A DNA stretch of 64,000 nucleotides from Alphaproteobacteria bacterium (GCA_020442385.1 JAGRKE010000002.1:1-64000), one strand, 5' to 3'; shown: positions 18,330 through 27,266, counted from the first letter of the stretch. The notes: generated by a model from the letters alone, not told the origin. A program made the numbers and translations.

Positions 18330-19469
18330 TTAGCTTATAGATTTCGGCACCGTGAAATAGAAGGTGCTGCCCTCCCCTAGCTTCGACTCTGCCCATATCT
18401 GCCCGTCCAGGCTCTCAACAATTCTTCTACAAATCGCCAATCCGATGCCTGTGCCTTTATATTCGCTTTTCCCATGCAGACGCTTGAACAAGACAAAGAT
18501 TTGTTCGAGATATTCTTCCTTCATGCCTATCCCGTTATCCGTGACGGAGAAAAGCCATTCATCGCCGTGATCTTCCGCTTTAACGCAGATGATAGGAGCA
18601 ACATCTTTCTTACGGTATTTAATCGCATTGCCGATCAGGTTTTGTAAAAGCTGCGTAAAGCGAACCGGGTTTGCGTAGATGGTTGGCAGGTTATCAATGG
18701 TTATATTGGCCCGTGTCTCCTCTATAACGTTATGAAGGTGACTGATAACAAGCTGCGCGTGCTCTATGCAATTAACCTCAACAGAGCCGCCCTCTTTATT
18801 GCCCACGCGCGAATATTCCAATATATCATTCACAAGCTCTTGCATGCGTTCGGTAGCATCAATAATAAAATTCATATATTGGAGGGCTTGCTCGTCCATC
18901 TCATCTTTATATTCCTCCTCAAGCAAGCCGGTGAAATTGGCCACCATACGCAAGGGTTCTTGAAGGTCATGGGACGCGATATAGGCAAAGCGCTCAAGCT
19001 CTGCGTTCGAGCGCATGATTTCATCTTCAGCCTGTTTACGTAGGGTTATATCACGAACAATTCCGCTATAAATTTTTCGGCCATCTACATTGACTTCACT
19101 GACCGACAAATCCAACGGGAACACAGTGCCGTCTTTACGCCTGCCCTGAACTTCGCGCCCGACACCTATGATTTGCTTTCGCCCTGTTTTGTTATAGTTT
19201 TTGAGATAGCCATCATGCTCCGATTGATAAGGCTCGGGCATGAGCATTTTGACATTTTGGCCGACAACCTCAGACGGTTCATATCCAAAAATCGTACAGC
19301 AAGCCTTATTATAAGTTTCGATTTTTCCACGATCGTTAATTGTGATAATGCCATCTACGGTGTTATTTAGTACGGCCTTTAGTTTTTCAGCTATCTCTTC
19401 GTGATAATGATCCGGTCGAAATAAGACAGCTGATAGCTTTTCAAATATAGTGCGTGGTCTGTCGGGCAT
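18330..19469 (-). CDS. Orphan PAS sensor histidine kinase with FixL-like PAS
   Basis: Soluble sensor kinase, 379 residues from the ATG at 19469, which follows TTTAGGTAT; longer starts run into the glycosyltransferase gene. PAS domain about 27-145 contains MPEPYQSEHDGY and IIGVGREVQG: His85 and Arg105 are 20 residues apart, exactly as the proximal heme His200 and distal Arg220 of Bradyrhizobium FixL. Then HisKA with phospho-His167 (SHDLQEPLR), N-box NLIGNAIKY, G1 DNGIGM and G2 KGTGIGLAI. No membrane helix and no response regulator nearby. Oxygen sensing is possible, but the same PAS signature also occurs in proteins not shown to bind heme. Confidence 0.85.
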   Translation of the reverse strand: MPDRPRTIFEKLSAVLFRPDHYHEEIAEKLKAVLNNTVDGIITINDRGKIETYNKACCTIFGYEPSEVVGQNVKMLMPEPYQSEHDGYLKNYNKTGRKQIIGVGREVQGRRKDGTVFPLDLSVSEVNVDGRKIYSGIVRDITLRKQAEDEIMRSNAELERFAYIASHDLQEPLRMVANFTGLLEEEYKDEMDEQALQYMNFIIDATERMQELVNDILEYSRVGNKEGGSVEVNCIEHAQLVISHLHNVIEETRANITIDNLPTIYANPVRFTQLLQNLIGNAIKYRKKDVAPIICVKAEDHGDEWLFSVTDNGIGMKEEYLEQIFVLFKRLHGKSEYKGTGIGLAICRRIVESLDGQIWAESKLGEGSTFYFTVPKSIS

Positions 19470-19569
19470 AATACCTAAAACATTTATGAGTAAGAATGCA
19501 GTATAATCCGATGCCCCACTTTTGGGTAGGAAGCATTCACCGCCAAAACACAGTTGTGTGTTTTGGTTA

Positions 19570-20490
19570 TTATAATGGCTGTGTCCGGATGAATTTTTTG
19601 TTATTGGCCCGAAGCGTAAAATGATCAACGACTTGCAATAAGGCACGTGCGGGCCATAGCACATCTCTCTTTGTTGCTTTTACGGCTTCAGGAAGGATGG
19701 AGGACGGATTATGTTGGTGATCTTTTGCCAAGAAATAACGGAGAACGGCCCAGCTGTGCCAGCGCCGATAGGCTTTATATAGAGCCGTGTTACTTGTTTT
19801 ATATTCAGTCATGCCGCTGCCAGCAATATCGAGAAGCTCATAAAAAACGCCTTTATGAATATGATTTTCGGCGAAAGTTAGGGAATCTTCATGTGAAAGA
19901 TATTGATAGAGGAGATTGCCTCCCTGCCCTCCTTTTAGATCGGGGCGATAGATCAAACGCAAAACAAAATCCCGATCACTGGCTATTTTGTGACTGATAG
20001 AGAACTTCCCGATCTTATCATAGACGTGTTTGCAACAGATAATTGCGTTAAAAGCCATTTGCCCGCGGGTCACACAATTCTCACTTAACCGCGTGTAAAA
20101 AGCATGATCGAAAATTTGTTCGTATCCCTCTTTGGGGTGCAGGACAGATGCGCCGCCACAAAAGTAATCATGATCGGGATATTTGTTAAAATAGTTACGA
20201 ATGTTCTGTAATGCATTTTCATGCAACAGATCGTCACTATTTAGCAGAATGACGACATCGCCTGTCGTCATCGCAATTCCCTTATTCATTGCGTCGTAAA
20301 CACCCTTGTCAGGCTCGCTGAGGACTTTAAGGTGAGAGTATTGCGCTAACAGCTCCTTAGTGCCATCGTCAGATCCGCCGTCTATAATTATATGCTCAAA
20401 GTCAGGATCATTCTGCGCGAGAACGTTTTGAATAGCCTTTCCGAGCATATCCTTGCGATTATAGGTTACTGTGACGATTGATATCTTCAT
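19570..20490 (-). CDS. Family 2 glycosyltransferase
   Basis: GT-A-fold inverting sugar transferase, 306 residues. N-terminal VTVTYNRKDMLGKAI and the nucleotide-sugar site IIDGGSDDGT near 36, then the metal-binding DXD-type LNSDDLL near 80. No membrane helices. It begins within 4 bp of the preceding sulfotransferase stop (ATGA overlap at 20487-20490), so the two are co-translated; assembly or modification of the surface glycan is the likely role. The donor sugar is unknown. Confidence 0.88.
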   Translation of the reverse strand: MKISIVTVTYNRKDMLGKAIQNVLAQNDPDFEHIIIDGGSDDGTKELLAQYSHLKVLSEPDKGVYDAMNKGIAMTTGDVVILLNSDDLLHENALQNIRNYFNKYPDHDYFCGGASVLHPKEGYEQIFDHAFYTRLSENCVTRGQMAFNAIICCKHVYDKIGKFSISHKIASDRDFVLRLIYRPDLKGGQGGNLLYQYLSHEDSLTFAENHIHKGVFYELLDIAGSGMTEYKTSNTALYKAYRRWHSWAVLRYFLAKDHQHNPSSILPEAVKATKRDVLWPARALLQVVDHFTLRANNKKFIRTQPL

Positions 20491-21110
20491 GACGCGGCGC
20501 GTAGAATTGGACGCTCGTAGTTGAATAATTTTATATCATCCGCAAAGGCTTGCTCAATCATTTGAGAGGCTTCTGCATCATAATAGGCGCTCATATCTTT
20601 GCGCTGAGATTTGTTTTTATGCGGCAAAGACATGGATAGCCCTAGTGTTTTATTCAAGTCCGCAATAGCTTCAGAAAGTTCTTCAAATTTATAAATTTTA
20701 TTTACTAAATATTCGCCATCTGGCGCATAAAAGAATTCCTTTTGCAGATGTAAGTCTTCATGGACGCGCCACTTCAGATACTCTTTGAAATCTTTAAAGC
20801 TGCACGCCAGCTCGTGCTGAAAATGATGCTTATCCTGGCGCATATATTCATAAAGAGAGACTTGCCAATCCCAGGGGTTGCGTACAAAGCCAAACTTAAA
20901 ATAGCTGTTAAAAATTTCTTTTGGTATTCGCTGGCGAAGCTCATGTGCCTTAATATGTGGGCGCATAAAGAGCTTGTGTTTTATATAGTGACTGTATTTA
21001 TTGCGCAGATAAAACGGTTCGTACGGTGTTAGCGCTGCGCGCAGGCTCGTCCCTGCCACTTTATAGTTATGGATGAAGATGAATTTTTTACTGTGTGATA
21101 TGACGGCCAT
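20487..21110 (-). CDS. Sulfotransferase (sulfotransferase-2-like)
   Basis: PAPS-dependent sulfotransferase, 207 residues. The 5'-phosphosulfate loop is FIHNYKVAGTSLRAAL near residues 11-26, and the 3'-phosphate motif is FVRNPWDWQVSLYEYM near 74-90. This pattern resembles the carbohydrate sulfotransferase (sulfotransferase-2) branch, so the probable acceptor is a sugar in the surface polysaccharide. Lies 9 bp after the second sulfotransferase gene and overlaps the GT2 gene by 4 bp. Confidence 0.82.
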   Translation of the reverse strand: MAVISHSKKFIFIHNYKVAGTSLRAALTPYEPFYLRNKYSHYIKHKLFMRPHIKAHELRQRIPKEIFNSYFKFGFVRNPWDWQVSLYEYMRQDKHHFQHELACSFKDFKEYLKWRVHEDLHLQKEFFYAPDGEYLVNKIYKFEELSEAIADLNKTLGLSMSLPHKNKSQRKDMSAYYDAEASQMIEQAFADDIKLFNYERPILRAAS

Positions 21111-21119
21111 GTGTCTGTT

Positions 21120-21800
21120 TTAATCTTTTGCTGTATCAGCTTTAAAAATTTTATCTCTTAATTTTGAATATGTTGCAACAAGCGCCGTTTTTTGTTCAGC
21201 ACTTAAATCCTCCATGGACGATATACGGGTTTTTTGTGCGGGCAAAATTATTTTATAGCCTAAAAATGCATCAATACGAGCTTTATGCGCCCATATATCC
21301 TGATAGTTTATTCTTAAAATGGGAAAGCTCTGCGGTGCACTCCATGAATCAAACTGCTCTTCCAGCCCCAAAACATCGTGTGTAAATATTTTTTTAAGGG
21401 GCTGATAAGGTTTTTTAAAATGCTCTAGATGCTCTTTATACCAGCCCTCTCCCAACGCCTTAGTTTGATTGTACACAGAAACAGCGATATCAAACGGATC
21501 GCCGTAGGTGAAAAGCACTTTACAAAAATTAGGAAGCTGCGTCGGTGGATAATCATGTGTTTTATAAATAAAGCCGGGATTGTATGTTTCTTCGGTAAGA
21601 ACCCACGCTTCTTTTAGATATTGATTGGAGAGTTTGTGATTTAAAATACTATCATCAAACCCTAGCAATCCTTTACAAGCCGCTCGGCAGAGCATTGTTG
21701 ATCCGCTTCTTCCCATGCTTGCCACAATTGTTGAAGTGTTGTAACGCCTTGCATGGGAATAAAGAATAGGATTGATTAGAGATTTCGCACGGTCTTTCAT
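21120..21800 (-). CDS. Sulfotransferase-domain protein
   Basis: Predicted sulfotransferase of 226 residues. The PAPS-binding loop is SMGRSGSTMLCRA near residue 30, with a later 3'-phosphate-type segment (LFTYGDPFDIAVSVYNQ). The ATG at 21800 is chosen because GGAG precedes it at suitable spacing and because the longer frame would overlap the divergent glycosyltransferase gene. It leads the sulfotransferase-sulfotransferase-GT2 group. It is only distantly like its neighbour, so the two may sulfate different positions. Confidence 0.78.
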   Translation of the reverse strand: MKDRAKSLINPILYSHARRYNTSTIVASMGRSGSTMLCRAACKGLLGFDDSILNHKLSNQYLKEAWVLTEETYNPGFIYKTHDYPPTQLPNFCKVLFTYGDPFDIAVSVYNQTKALGEGWYKEHLEHFKKPYQPLKKIFTHDVLGLEEQFDSWSAPQSFPILRINYQDIWAHKARIDAFLGYKIILPAQKTRISSMEDLSAEQKTALVATYSKLRDKIFKADTAKD

Positions 21801-21842
21801 ATACACTCCATAAGAAGAATTATTATTAAGGACAAGTAAAAA

Positions 21843-22721
21843 ATGAATATCGGGATTTTGGTCATAGGCTTCATGCGGCCCAAGCATTTGGGCAGTGTTT
21901 TGGAAAGCTTGAAGCTGCAAAATCTTCTTGGGCGCACTCATGTCTGGATTGATGGGCAAGCGGGCCGCTCGGAATTCACAGCCCTGAACAAAGAAACTGT
22001 TAAAGTGGCGCAAAGTTACGCCGTTAAAGACCTTCATGTCCATAACGGGCATTACGGCATTGAAAAAATCATGCTCGATGCTCTGAAGATTCTCTCCGAA
22101 ACTTATGACGCCTTTATCGTTCTGGAAGATGACTGCTTTCCGCTTAAAGGTTTTTTTGATGTCTTTGAGAGTGCATTAAAAGAGATCAAGGGTCGTGATG
22201 ATATTTTCTCGGTCTATGGACATCATTTTAAAGTGCCGGATGAAGGTAAGACTTTTTCAAGATTTCAGGGGTGGGGCTGGGCCACAACTTCGGCAAAAAT
22301 GAAAACACTCCTGCCGGAGATGGACAGGCTCTTTATGCTGCCTGAACAAAAGTATCTTGATCATATAGAGAAAAGTCTGACATCAGATGTGCGCGCCGCC
22401 CTTGATAAAACGCCGGGGCGCGATGTGCTCAAAACTATGCAGTTTATGTTTTCCTGGGATTCTTGCTTGTCCCTCTTATGTGCGCAAAGAGGCTTGCTCC
22501 ATAGAAAAACGCAGCCGCAAAGCATCGTGAGCATGGGGGTTGATAAATTCTCCGGGCATTTTAACGACAATATCAATCGCTATCGCCTGCCCCCTTTTAA
22601 CATGGTTTCAAGCAGCGAGGTTTGGGATTTATATGAAACAGGGATGAAGGGGTATTCTCCGAGAACCCGGCCCGTGGTTCTTGAGCTTATTGATAAAGTC
22701 AAAGCACGCATGAAATTGTGA
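21843..22721 (+). CDS. Glycosyltransferase, GT-A fold (GNT-I-like)
   Basis: 292-residue protein with a glycosyltransferase-like start (GILVIGFMRPKHLGSVLESL) and the metal site VLEDDCFP near 92-99, as in GNT-I/GT2-like enzymes. GWGWATTSAKM near 145 and FSWDSCLSL near 200 would be acceptor-side elements. No membrane segment. It diverges from the sulfotransferase group across 42 bp and runs directly into the next glycosyltransferase. The transferred sugar is unknown. Confidence 0.75.
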   Translation: MNIGILVIGFMRPKHLGSVLESLKLQNLLGRTHVWIDGQAGRSEFTALNKETVKVAQSYAVKDLHVHNGHYGIEKIMLDALKILSETYDAFIVLEDDCFPLKGFFDVFESALKEIKGRDDIFSVYGHHFKVPDEGKTFSRFQGWGWATTSAKMKTLLPEMDRLFMLPEQKYLDHIEKSLTSDVRAALDKTPGRDVLKTMQFMFSWDSCLSLLCAQRGLLHRKTQPQSIVSMGVDKFSGHFNDNINRYRLPPFNMVSSSEVWDLYETGMKGYSPRTRPVVLELIDKVKARMKL

Positions 22722-22726
22722 TCCCC

Positions 22727-23692
22727 ATGAAGAAGAACACGCTTATTTTTACAAGGGGAGGCGGACGGATGGGCAATCAAATTGCCAATTATGCGCATCT
22801 GTACGTGTATTATCTTGAACATCGAGATCGTTTAAATCTTCTTATGCTTTCCTTTATTCCGTACAGGCGTTTTTTTAGCGGAATGCCGTGCTTTTGTATG
22901 CATGGGCAAAAGAGAGTTTTTTCCACGCTGCTGGGAGTTGTTTTTAGCGTGTGGCCATATATCAAAAAAACCCGCCCTTCGCGCATGGTTCAGGTTGTAA
23001 ATCGTATTTCGAAACCATTCCCGTTTATACAAAGCTGCGCTGTTGAAAAAAAGAAAGCAGGTGAGATTTTTGACCTTTCAAAAGAGAAAATTGGAATTGA
23101 GTCTTACTATGCGCCTTATGTTTTACTCAGCGGTTGGCCTGTGCGTTGCATGGATTTGATTGAGAAGCATGAAAAAGACATTCGTAAACTTTTTCAGTTT
23201 CATCCATCATATGAGCAAGGCCCCAAAAATCTGATCAGCGCTCTGCGAAAAAAATATGATTACATTGTTGGTGTTCAAATCCGCCAGACTGATTACGCGT
23301 CATTTAACGGTGGCGTTTATTACTACGAGGCTGAACATTACCTAAAACTTGGGTTGGATAGCCTGGACCATTACGCGTCAAAAGGACGTGTTGCGGTTGT
23401 CTACGTGTCAGACGAAAAACAGGATCGCTCTCTCTTCGATCATCCCGACCTTTATTTCGGTACAGGTGCTCCCAACGGTCCAGGGCATTATTTTGAGGAT
23501 TTCATTTTACTTACGTTATGCAACATAGTTATCAGCCCGCCGAGCACCTTCACGGCTTTTGCCGCTTTTATTGGCGATGTTGCTTGGATTCCATTGATGA
23601 GTAAGACGCAAGACATTCAAGGTAGCGTTGTTCTTGAGCGCGCATTGTTCGATATCCCCAAAATAAGCGGCTTAGATAAAGTCGTGCAATAA
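22727..23692 (+). CDS. GT11-like glycosyltransferase (putative fucosyltransferase)
   Basis: 321 residues. The N-terminus GGGRMGNQIANYAHLY matches the start of alpha-1,2-fucosyltransferases (GGLGNQ-type), and GVQIRQTDY near 180 corresponds to the HxRRGDY donor motif of the GT10/11/23 fold; FGTGAPNGPGHYFEDFILLTLC near 250 and SPPSTFTAFAA near 273 are the usual C-terminal blocks. The His and Gly of the donor motif are replaced, so activity or donor may differ. A GTG at 22718 overlapping the previous stop is an alternative start. GDP-fucose genes lie 5 kb away. Confidence 0.68.
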   Translation: MKKNTLIFTRGGGRMGNQIANYAHLYVYYLEHRDRLNLLMLSFIPYRRFFSGMPCFCMHGQKRVFSTLLGVVFSVWPYIKKTRPSRMVQVVNRISKPFPFIQSCAVEKKKAGEIFDLSKEKIGIESYYAPYVLLSGWPVRCMDLIEKHEKDIRKLFQFHPSYEQGPKNLISALRKKYDYIVGVQIRQTDYASFNGGVYYYEAEHYLKLGLDSLDHYASKGRVAVVYVSDEKQDRSLFDHPDLYFGTGAPNGPGHYFEDFILLTLCNIVISPPSTFTAFAAFIGDVAWIPLMSKTQDIQGSVVLERALFDIPKISGLDKVVQ

Positions 23693-23694
23693 CA

Positions 23695-24465
23695 CTAGAG
23701 AGCGGACAGCGAGGCAATATAATTGGTTGGCAAAAAGCTCTCTTCTATTTCGTGGTACCTTTTAATCTCAAGTAGCCCCAAGGGTGTAATTCTATAAATC
23801 AAGTAGCCGTACTCCCTAAGATGAGTGTAAAAATCATGGAAGTAGGTTCTACTGTCGATATTGCAGCCCCCAAATTCAAACTGGATATGCTGAATTTTTT
23901 TGTCTGTTAGAGCTTTTTGAGCGCCTTCCAGGGCGCACAACTCATGCCCCTCAATATCAAGCTTTAGATAGTCGATTTTTTCGATATGGTTTTGCTCGAT
24001 AAAATGATCGAGCGTGATGAGGCTGATTTCTTCTTTGAAATCCATGCTCATATCGTAATCGGTGAGGTTTCTTTTGTAGATCGAGCCCAGCCCTGCCCCA
24101 TTTTCCACATTGTACAAAACGGTCTCACCGGCTTCGTTTGAAACGCCGTGAGGGACGATCTCAAAGCGTGTATCGCCTTTTATCTTATCGGATATGATCT
24201 GGATATTCAGTGCAGAGGGTTCAAACATATAAAAGCGCGCTTTTAGACCGCTCGCTCCGAGCTTCTTTTCCAGCTCATTCTTAAGCCCCAAGCTCCAATC
24301 GCCTTTATTGGCTCCGCAATCAAAAATGATAAGGCCGCCTTGCTTCGCCTGCCTATTTAAACAATGAGCAGCGTTCTTAATCTCGCTGTTTAAGTCAAGA
24401 AACCCTTTACCTTGCAAATGCGCGAATTTCTTTTCTATTCTTTTTGCTATTTTGTGCAAAATCAC
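23695..24465 (-). CDS. FkbM-family methyltransferase
   Basis: SAM-dependent O-methyltransferase of 256 residues. Motif I region is IIFDCGANKGDWSLGL near 45, and the FkbM signature YLKLDIEGHELCALEGAQ is near 160. FkbM proteins commonly methylate sugars in surface polysaccharide clusters. It is the last of four tightly packed minus-strand genes (wzx, methyltransferase-like, DUF268-like, fkbM) with a gap of 2 bp to the preceding one. Confidence 0.87.
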   Translation of the reverse strand: MILHKIAKRIEKKFAHLQGKGFLDLNSEIKNAAHCLNRQAKQGGLIIFDCGANKGDWSLGLKNELEKKLGASGLKARFYMFEPSALNIQIISDKIKGDTRFEIVPHGVSNEAGETVLYNVENGAGLGSIYKRNLTDYDMSMDFKEEISLITLDHFIEQNHIEKIDYLKLDIEGHELCALEGAQKALTDKKIQHIQFEFGGCNIDSRTYFHDFYTHLREYGYLIYRITPLGLLEIKRYHEIEESFLPTNYIASLSAL

Positions 24466-24467
24466 GG

Positions 24468-25259
24468 TTACAGCCTTTCCAGTTCGAATAACCCTAATCC
24501 AAAAGTCTGAGTAGCGACAGTATCAATATCTGCCATCTCAATAAACTCTCCATTATCCATGACACAGGAAAACTCCACGAGCTTACATTGGGGAAACAAA
24601 TTCAAAAAAGACTGCGGGTTAAAGACCCTGTGCGCGTTAAAACAAAGGCGCTCAATTCCGCATGGGGTTGAAATATACAATTTTCCGCCAGGCTTTAAAA
24701 CACGCTGTAGAGCATTTGCGAATTTAATGTGCGCGTCCGGATCTATGGGGTCGCCGTAGCGACCTAAGCCAAAATGTTCAATCACATGTAAGCTTGAGAG
24801 GCTCTCAACAGAGCCATCTTCAAATTGTGACAAGGTCGTCGCATCGTCCTGTACAAAACTCAAGCCCTTTATGTTTTCTTTCATCGGACGAATGTCTATA
24901 AAATTTACATCGCGAAACACAAGGAGGTGTGAAATAAACCCATCCATACGTGATCCGATGTCGTAATGATTGCTAGGGTTGGCTATTTTTATCTTTTTGG
25001 CCGCCCATATATCCTGATGAAAATAATGCCCGCCGATCTGACCGGCCTCTTCATAACGATCATGTATATAGGGCTGAAGATGGCGGCTATTTATAGGAAA
25101 ATTGCTGCCCGTTTGGATGTCACGGTATTTTTGCAGGTCCTTGATATAAAGATAAACTCCGCCGAACGAATGTCGAATGCGCTTAAATTCCAGCCCGATG
25201 CCGCATTGGCGTAAAAGCAGGTAGGATACTCGTATCATGCTGTAGATGTTTTTAATCAT
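24468..25259 (-). CDS. DUF268-like SAM methyltransferase
   Basis: 263 residues. The C-terminal half carries the signature EHFGLGRYGDPIDPDAH near 167 and LKPGGKLYISTPCG near 194, typical of the DUF268 group of methyltransferase-like proteins, with a Rossmann start at YDIGSRMDGF near 100. No function is assigned to the family; its place between two other methyltransferase-like genes in a polysaccharide locus suggests a glycan or lipid-carrier modification. Confidence 0.72.
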   Translation of the reverse strand: MIKNIYSMIRVSYLLLRQCGIGLEFKRIRHSFGGVYLYIKDLQKYRDIQTGSNFPINSRHLQPYIHDRYEEAGQIGGHYFHQDIWAAKKIKIANPSNHYDIGSRMDGFISHLLVFRDVNFIDIRPMKENIKGLSFVQDDATTLSQFEDGSVESLSSLHVIEHFGLGRYGDPIDPDAHIKFANALQRVLKPGGKLYISTPCGIERLCFNAHRVFNPQSFLNLFPQCKLVEFSCVMDNGEFIEMADIDTVATQTFGLGLFELERL

Positions 25260-25274
25260 ATGAAAATGATCGGG

Positions 25275-25907
25275 TTATTTACGCAATTTACTTTGCACCC
25301 GCTCCAGAAAATTTCCTTTATTATTATGATCGGCGGTGATCGTCTCTTGCAGAAACGCCTTGAATCCCAGCTGCTCTTTGTGAAGCAAGTAAATAACGTC
25401 CTCATAAATGATAACATCCCAATCATCGGGAATAGAGCGGGTTATTTGTGCAACTGAGGGCCAGTCCTTTGCTTGATGAGGCAAAGGTGGTGGTGCCATA
25501 AATAAACGGGCATCATCGATTAAAATCACATAATTTTTTTTGTGCTCGAAAATAATAGCCAGCTCTTCAAGCAAGGGGCATTCATCCCCTTCCCCGTAAG
25601 TATTTCCGCCACTCCAATGTGCATCAAGCCAAAATAGAATATTGTCATGCTTTTCGAGAATTTCGTTCAGATGCTCGCGCGTATCGCCTTTAAGCTGCGT
25701 AATATTGGAATAGTTCTGAAGACCTTTTTGAGCCTCAGCATACATATGGTCTGATTTCTCAATCGTATAGACATGGCTAAAAAGCCCGCTCATTCTTTTT
25801 GCTGTTTCCCCCCGAAACGTTCCACCTTCTACAAAAATATCCAGACTCAGATTTTGTCTTAAATAGTCGGTCTCTTTTTCGGGAACACCCATTCTATGCT
25901 GTCCCAT
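25275..25907 (-). CDS. Class I SAM-methyltransferase-like protein
   Basis: 210 residues. A nucleotide-binding-like start IFVEGGTFRGETAKRM near 24-39 stands in the place of methyltransferase motif I, followed by YTIEKSDHMY (acidic residue after beta 2), GDTREHLNEIL, and a distinctive FWLDAHWSGG near 92 with DECPLLEELA. The fold is probably methyltransferase-like; catalytic chemistry is not certain. Its start overlaps the wzx stop by one base. Confidence 0.62.
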   Translation of the reverse strand: MGQHRMGVPEKETDYLRQNLSLDIFVEGGTFRGETAKRMSGLFSHVYTIEKSDHMYAEAQKGLQNYSNITQLKGDTREHLNEILEKHDNILFWLDAHWSGGNTYGEGDECPLLEELAIIFEHKKNYVILIDDARLFMAPPPLPHQAKDWPSVAQITRSIPDDWDVIIYEDVIYLLHKEQLGFKAFLQETITADHNNKGNFLERVQSKLRK

Positions 25908-27238
25908 TATCTCTCCCCAATGTTAAGCTTGTAGAATGTAAGCATTGAGCGAAGCTGGAGCAATACATTTCTGCGGGTTTTATTATAGATAAGATCAAAG
26001 ACGAATGTCGTAACCATGAACGAGATAATTGTCGCTATAACGGCGCCAAGCGCTCCGTGTTGTGGTATGAGCCACAAATTGGCCGCAATATTTACAATTG
26101 TGCCCATAACCATCGTGAACAAAGAGAACTTCGTAAGATTTTCTATGATTAAGTATACATTTCTACCTGCGCCCATATGCGCAAAAAAGAGCCGTAGGGA
26201 CATGACCGCAAGCAATATGACGGCTGGGCTGTACGCATCGCCAAAAAGAATAAGAATGATCGGCTTTGCCAGAAGGTAAAGCGGCAGACCTAATGCAATA
26301 AATAAAACAAAATACAGCCTGTAAAAATTTAAAAATCGATCTTCGTAAGAAGCTTGAGACTTTTGCTTTGCTGAGATAATTGCGGGCATAAAAGTGTTGT
26401 TGATGATGTAGGGAAAAACCGCCAAAGATTCAACAATTCTCAGGCACACGCTGTAATAACCAACCTCTGCACTGCCGAGCATCTCTTTTAGCATCACCTG
26501 ATCAATACGGGCCTGAAGCATTAAAGATAGACCAGAAAAAATAAGCGGCCATGAATCTTTCAGCATTTTCTTTGCAAGCGTTGCGTCAAACTTTCCAAGA
26601 AAGTTTTTATGTCCGCCAATTTTATACGTGATGTAAAAACACGCGGCTTGAAAAAGAGACGTTAAGAAAACCGCGCCAGCGAACCAAATCAATGGCGCTC
26701 CGTATACAATCAAAACGATTTTAAAAATGGCAGAAAGAACTGAAACAGTGATATTACAAAAGGCAATTATTTTGGCTTGAACTTGAGAGTGGTAATAAAA
26801 CTCTACCACCTCAAAACTCTGTGTGATTAAGCCGCCTGCGATAATGCACACATACAGATTTGTTAGAAAATCGTTTGATGTAAAGGGTAGTGTGAGGGCC
26901 ATGAGGCCAAAAGCGAAACAGCCGCCCACGGTTTTCGTCCAAAAAGCCGTGCCGAGATAATCAAGCTGGTCGTTTGGGTTTTCGACCAAATCTCTTTTGA
27001 GAATGTTGTCGAAGCCCATTTTGCCGATTACGGTAAAGATCGCAACAAAGGCAATTGCGTAGCTTAATGTTCCGAACTGCTCTGGTCCTAAATACCTTGC
27101 AATCCATACGCCGACGAGCAGGTTCGTGAAAATTTTCACAAATCTATCAATGACCATCCAAGACACGTTTTTAAAGTAACGCCTAAAACCCAAATGATTT
27201 TGCAGAGACCGTAACTTTGAAATAGCGCGCTGAAACAT
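25907..27238 (-). CDS. wzx: Wzx-type polysaccharide flippase (MATE/MOP superfamily)
   Basis: Integral membrane protein of 443 residues with about twelve hydrophobic segments spaced through the chain, beginning with a basic N-terminus then LLVGVWIARYLGPEQFGTLSYAIAF in which the pattern RYLGPExFGxLSYA is the hallmark of RfbX/Wzx flippases. It moves lipid-linked glycan units across the inner membrane. No Wzy polymerase or initiating phosphoglycosyltransferase is seen in the window. Confidence 0.87.
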   Translation of the reverse strand: MFQRAISKLRSLQNHLGFRRYFKNVSWMVIDRFVKIFTNLLVGVWIARYLGPEQFGTLSYAIAFVAIFTVIGKMGFDNILKRDLVENPNDQLDYLGTAFWTKTVGGCFAFGLMALTLPFTSNDFLTNLYVCIIAGGLITQSFEVVEFYYHSQVQAKIIAFCNITVSVLSAIFKIVLIVYGAPLIWFAGAVFLTSLFQAACFYITYKIGGHKNFLGKFDATLAKKMLKDSWPLIFSGLSLMLQARIDQVMLKEMLGSAEVGYYSVCLRIVESLAVFPYIINNTFMPAIISAKQKSQASYEDRFLNFYRLYFVLFIALGLPLYLLAKPIILILFGDAYSPAVILLAVMSLRLFFAHMGAGRNVYLIIENLTKFSLFTMVMGTIVNIAANLWLIPQHGALGAVIATIISFMVTTFVFDLIYNKTRRNVLLQLRSMLTFYKLNIGER

Positions 27239-27252
27239 TGGCTTGTGTCTTA

Positions 27253-27266
27253 TTATTGATCAATAA
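27253..27266. promoter_or_regulatory. 14-bp perfect palindrome upstream of wzx
   Basis: TTATTGATCAATAA is a perfect 14-bp palindrome 14 bp upstream of the wzx start codon, in the divergent gap to the GT2 gene. It contains TTGAT and ATCAA half sites but without the 4-bp spacer of an FNR/FixK box. It may be an operator or, being AT-rich, chance. Confidence 0.3.

Noticed and set aside
19470..19664. Longer N-terminus of the orphan kinase (start at 19664)
   Set aside because: It would overlap the end of the GT2 gene and adds residues without homology; ATG 19469 has AGGTAT upstream.
21801..22052. Extended sulfotransferase start at 22052
   Set aside because: It would run antisense through 200 bp of the divergent glycosyltransferase, and ATG 21800 has a GGAG ribosome site.
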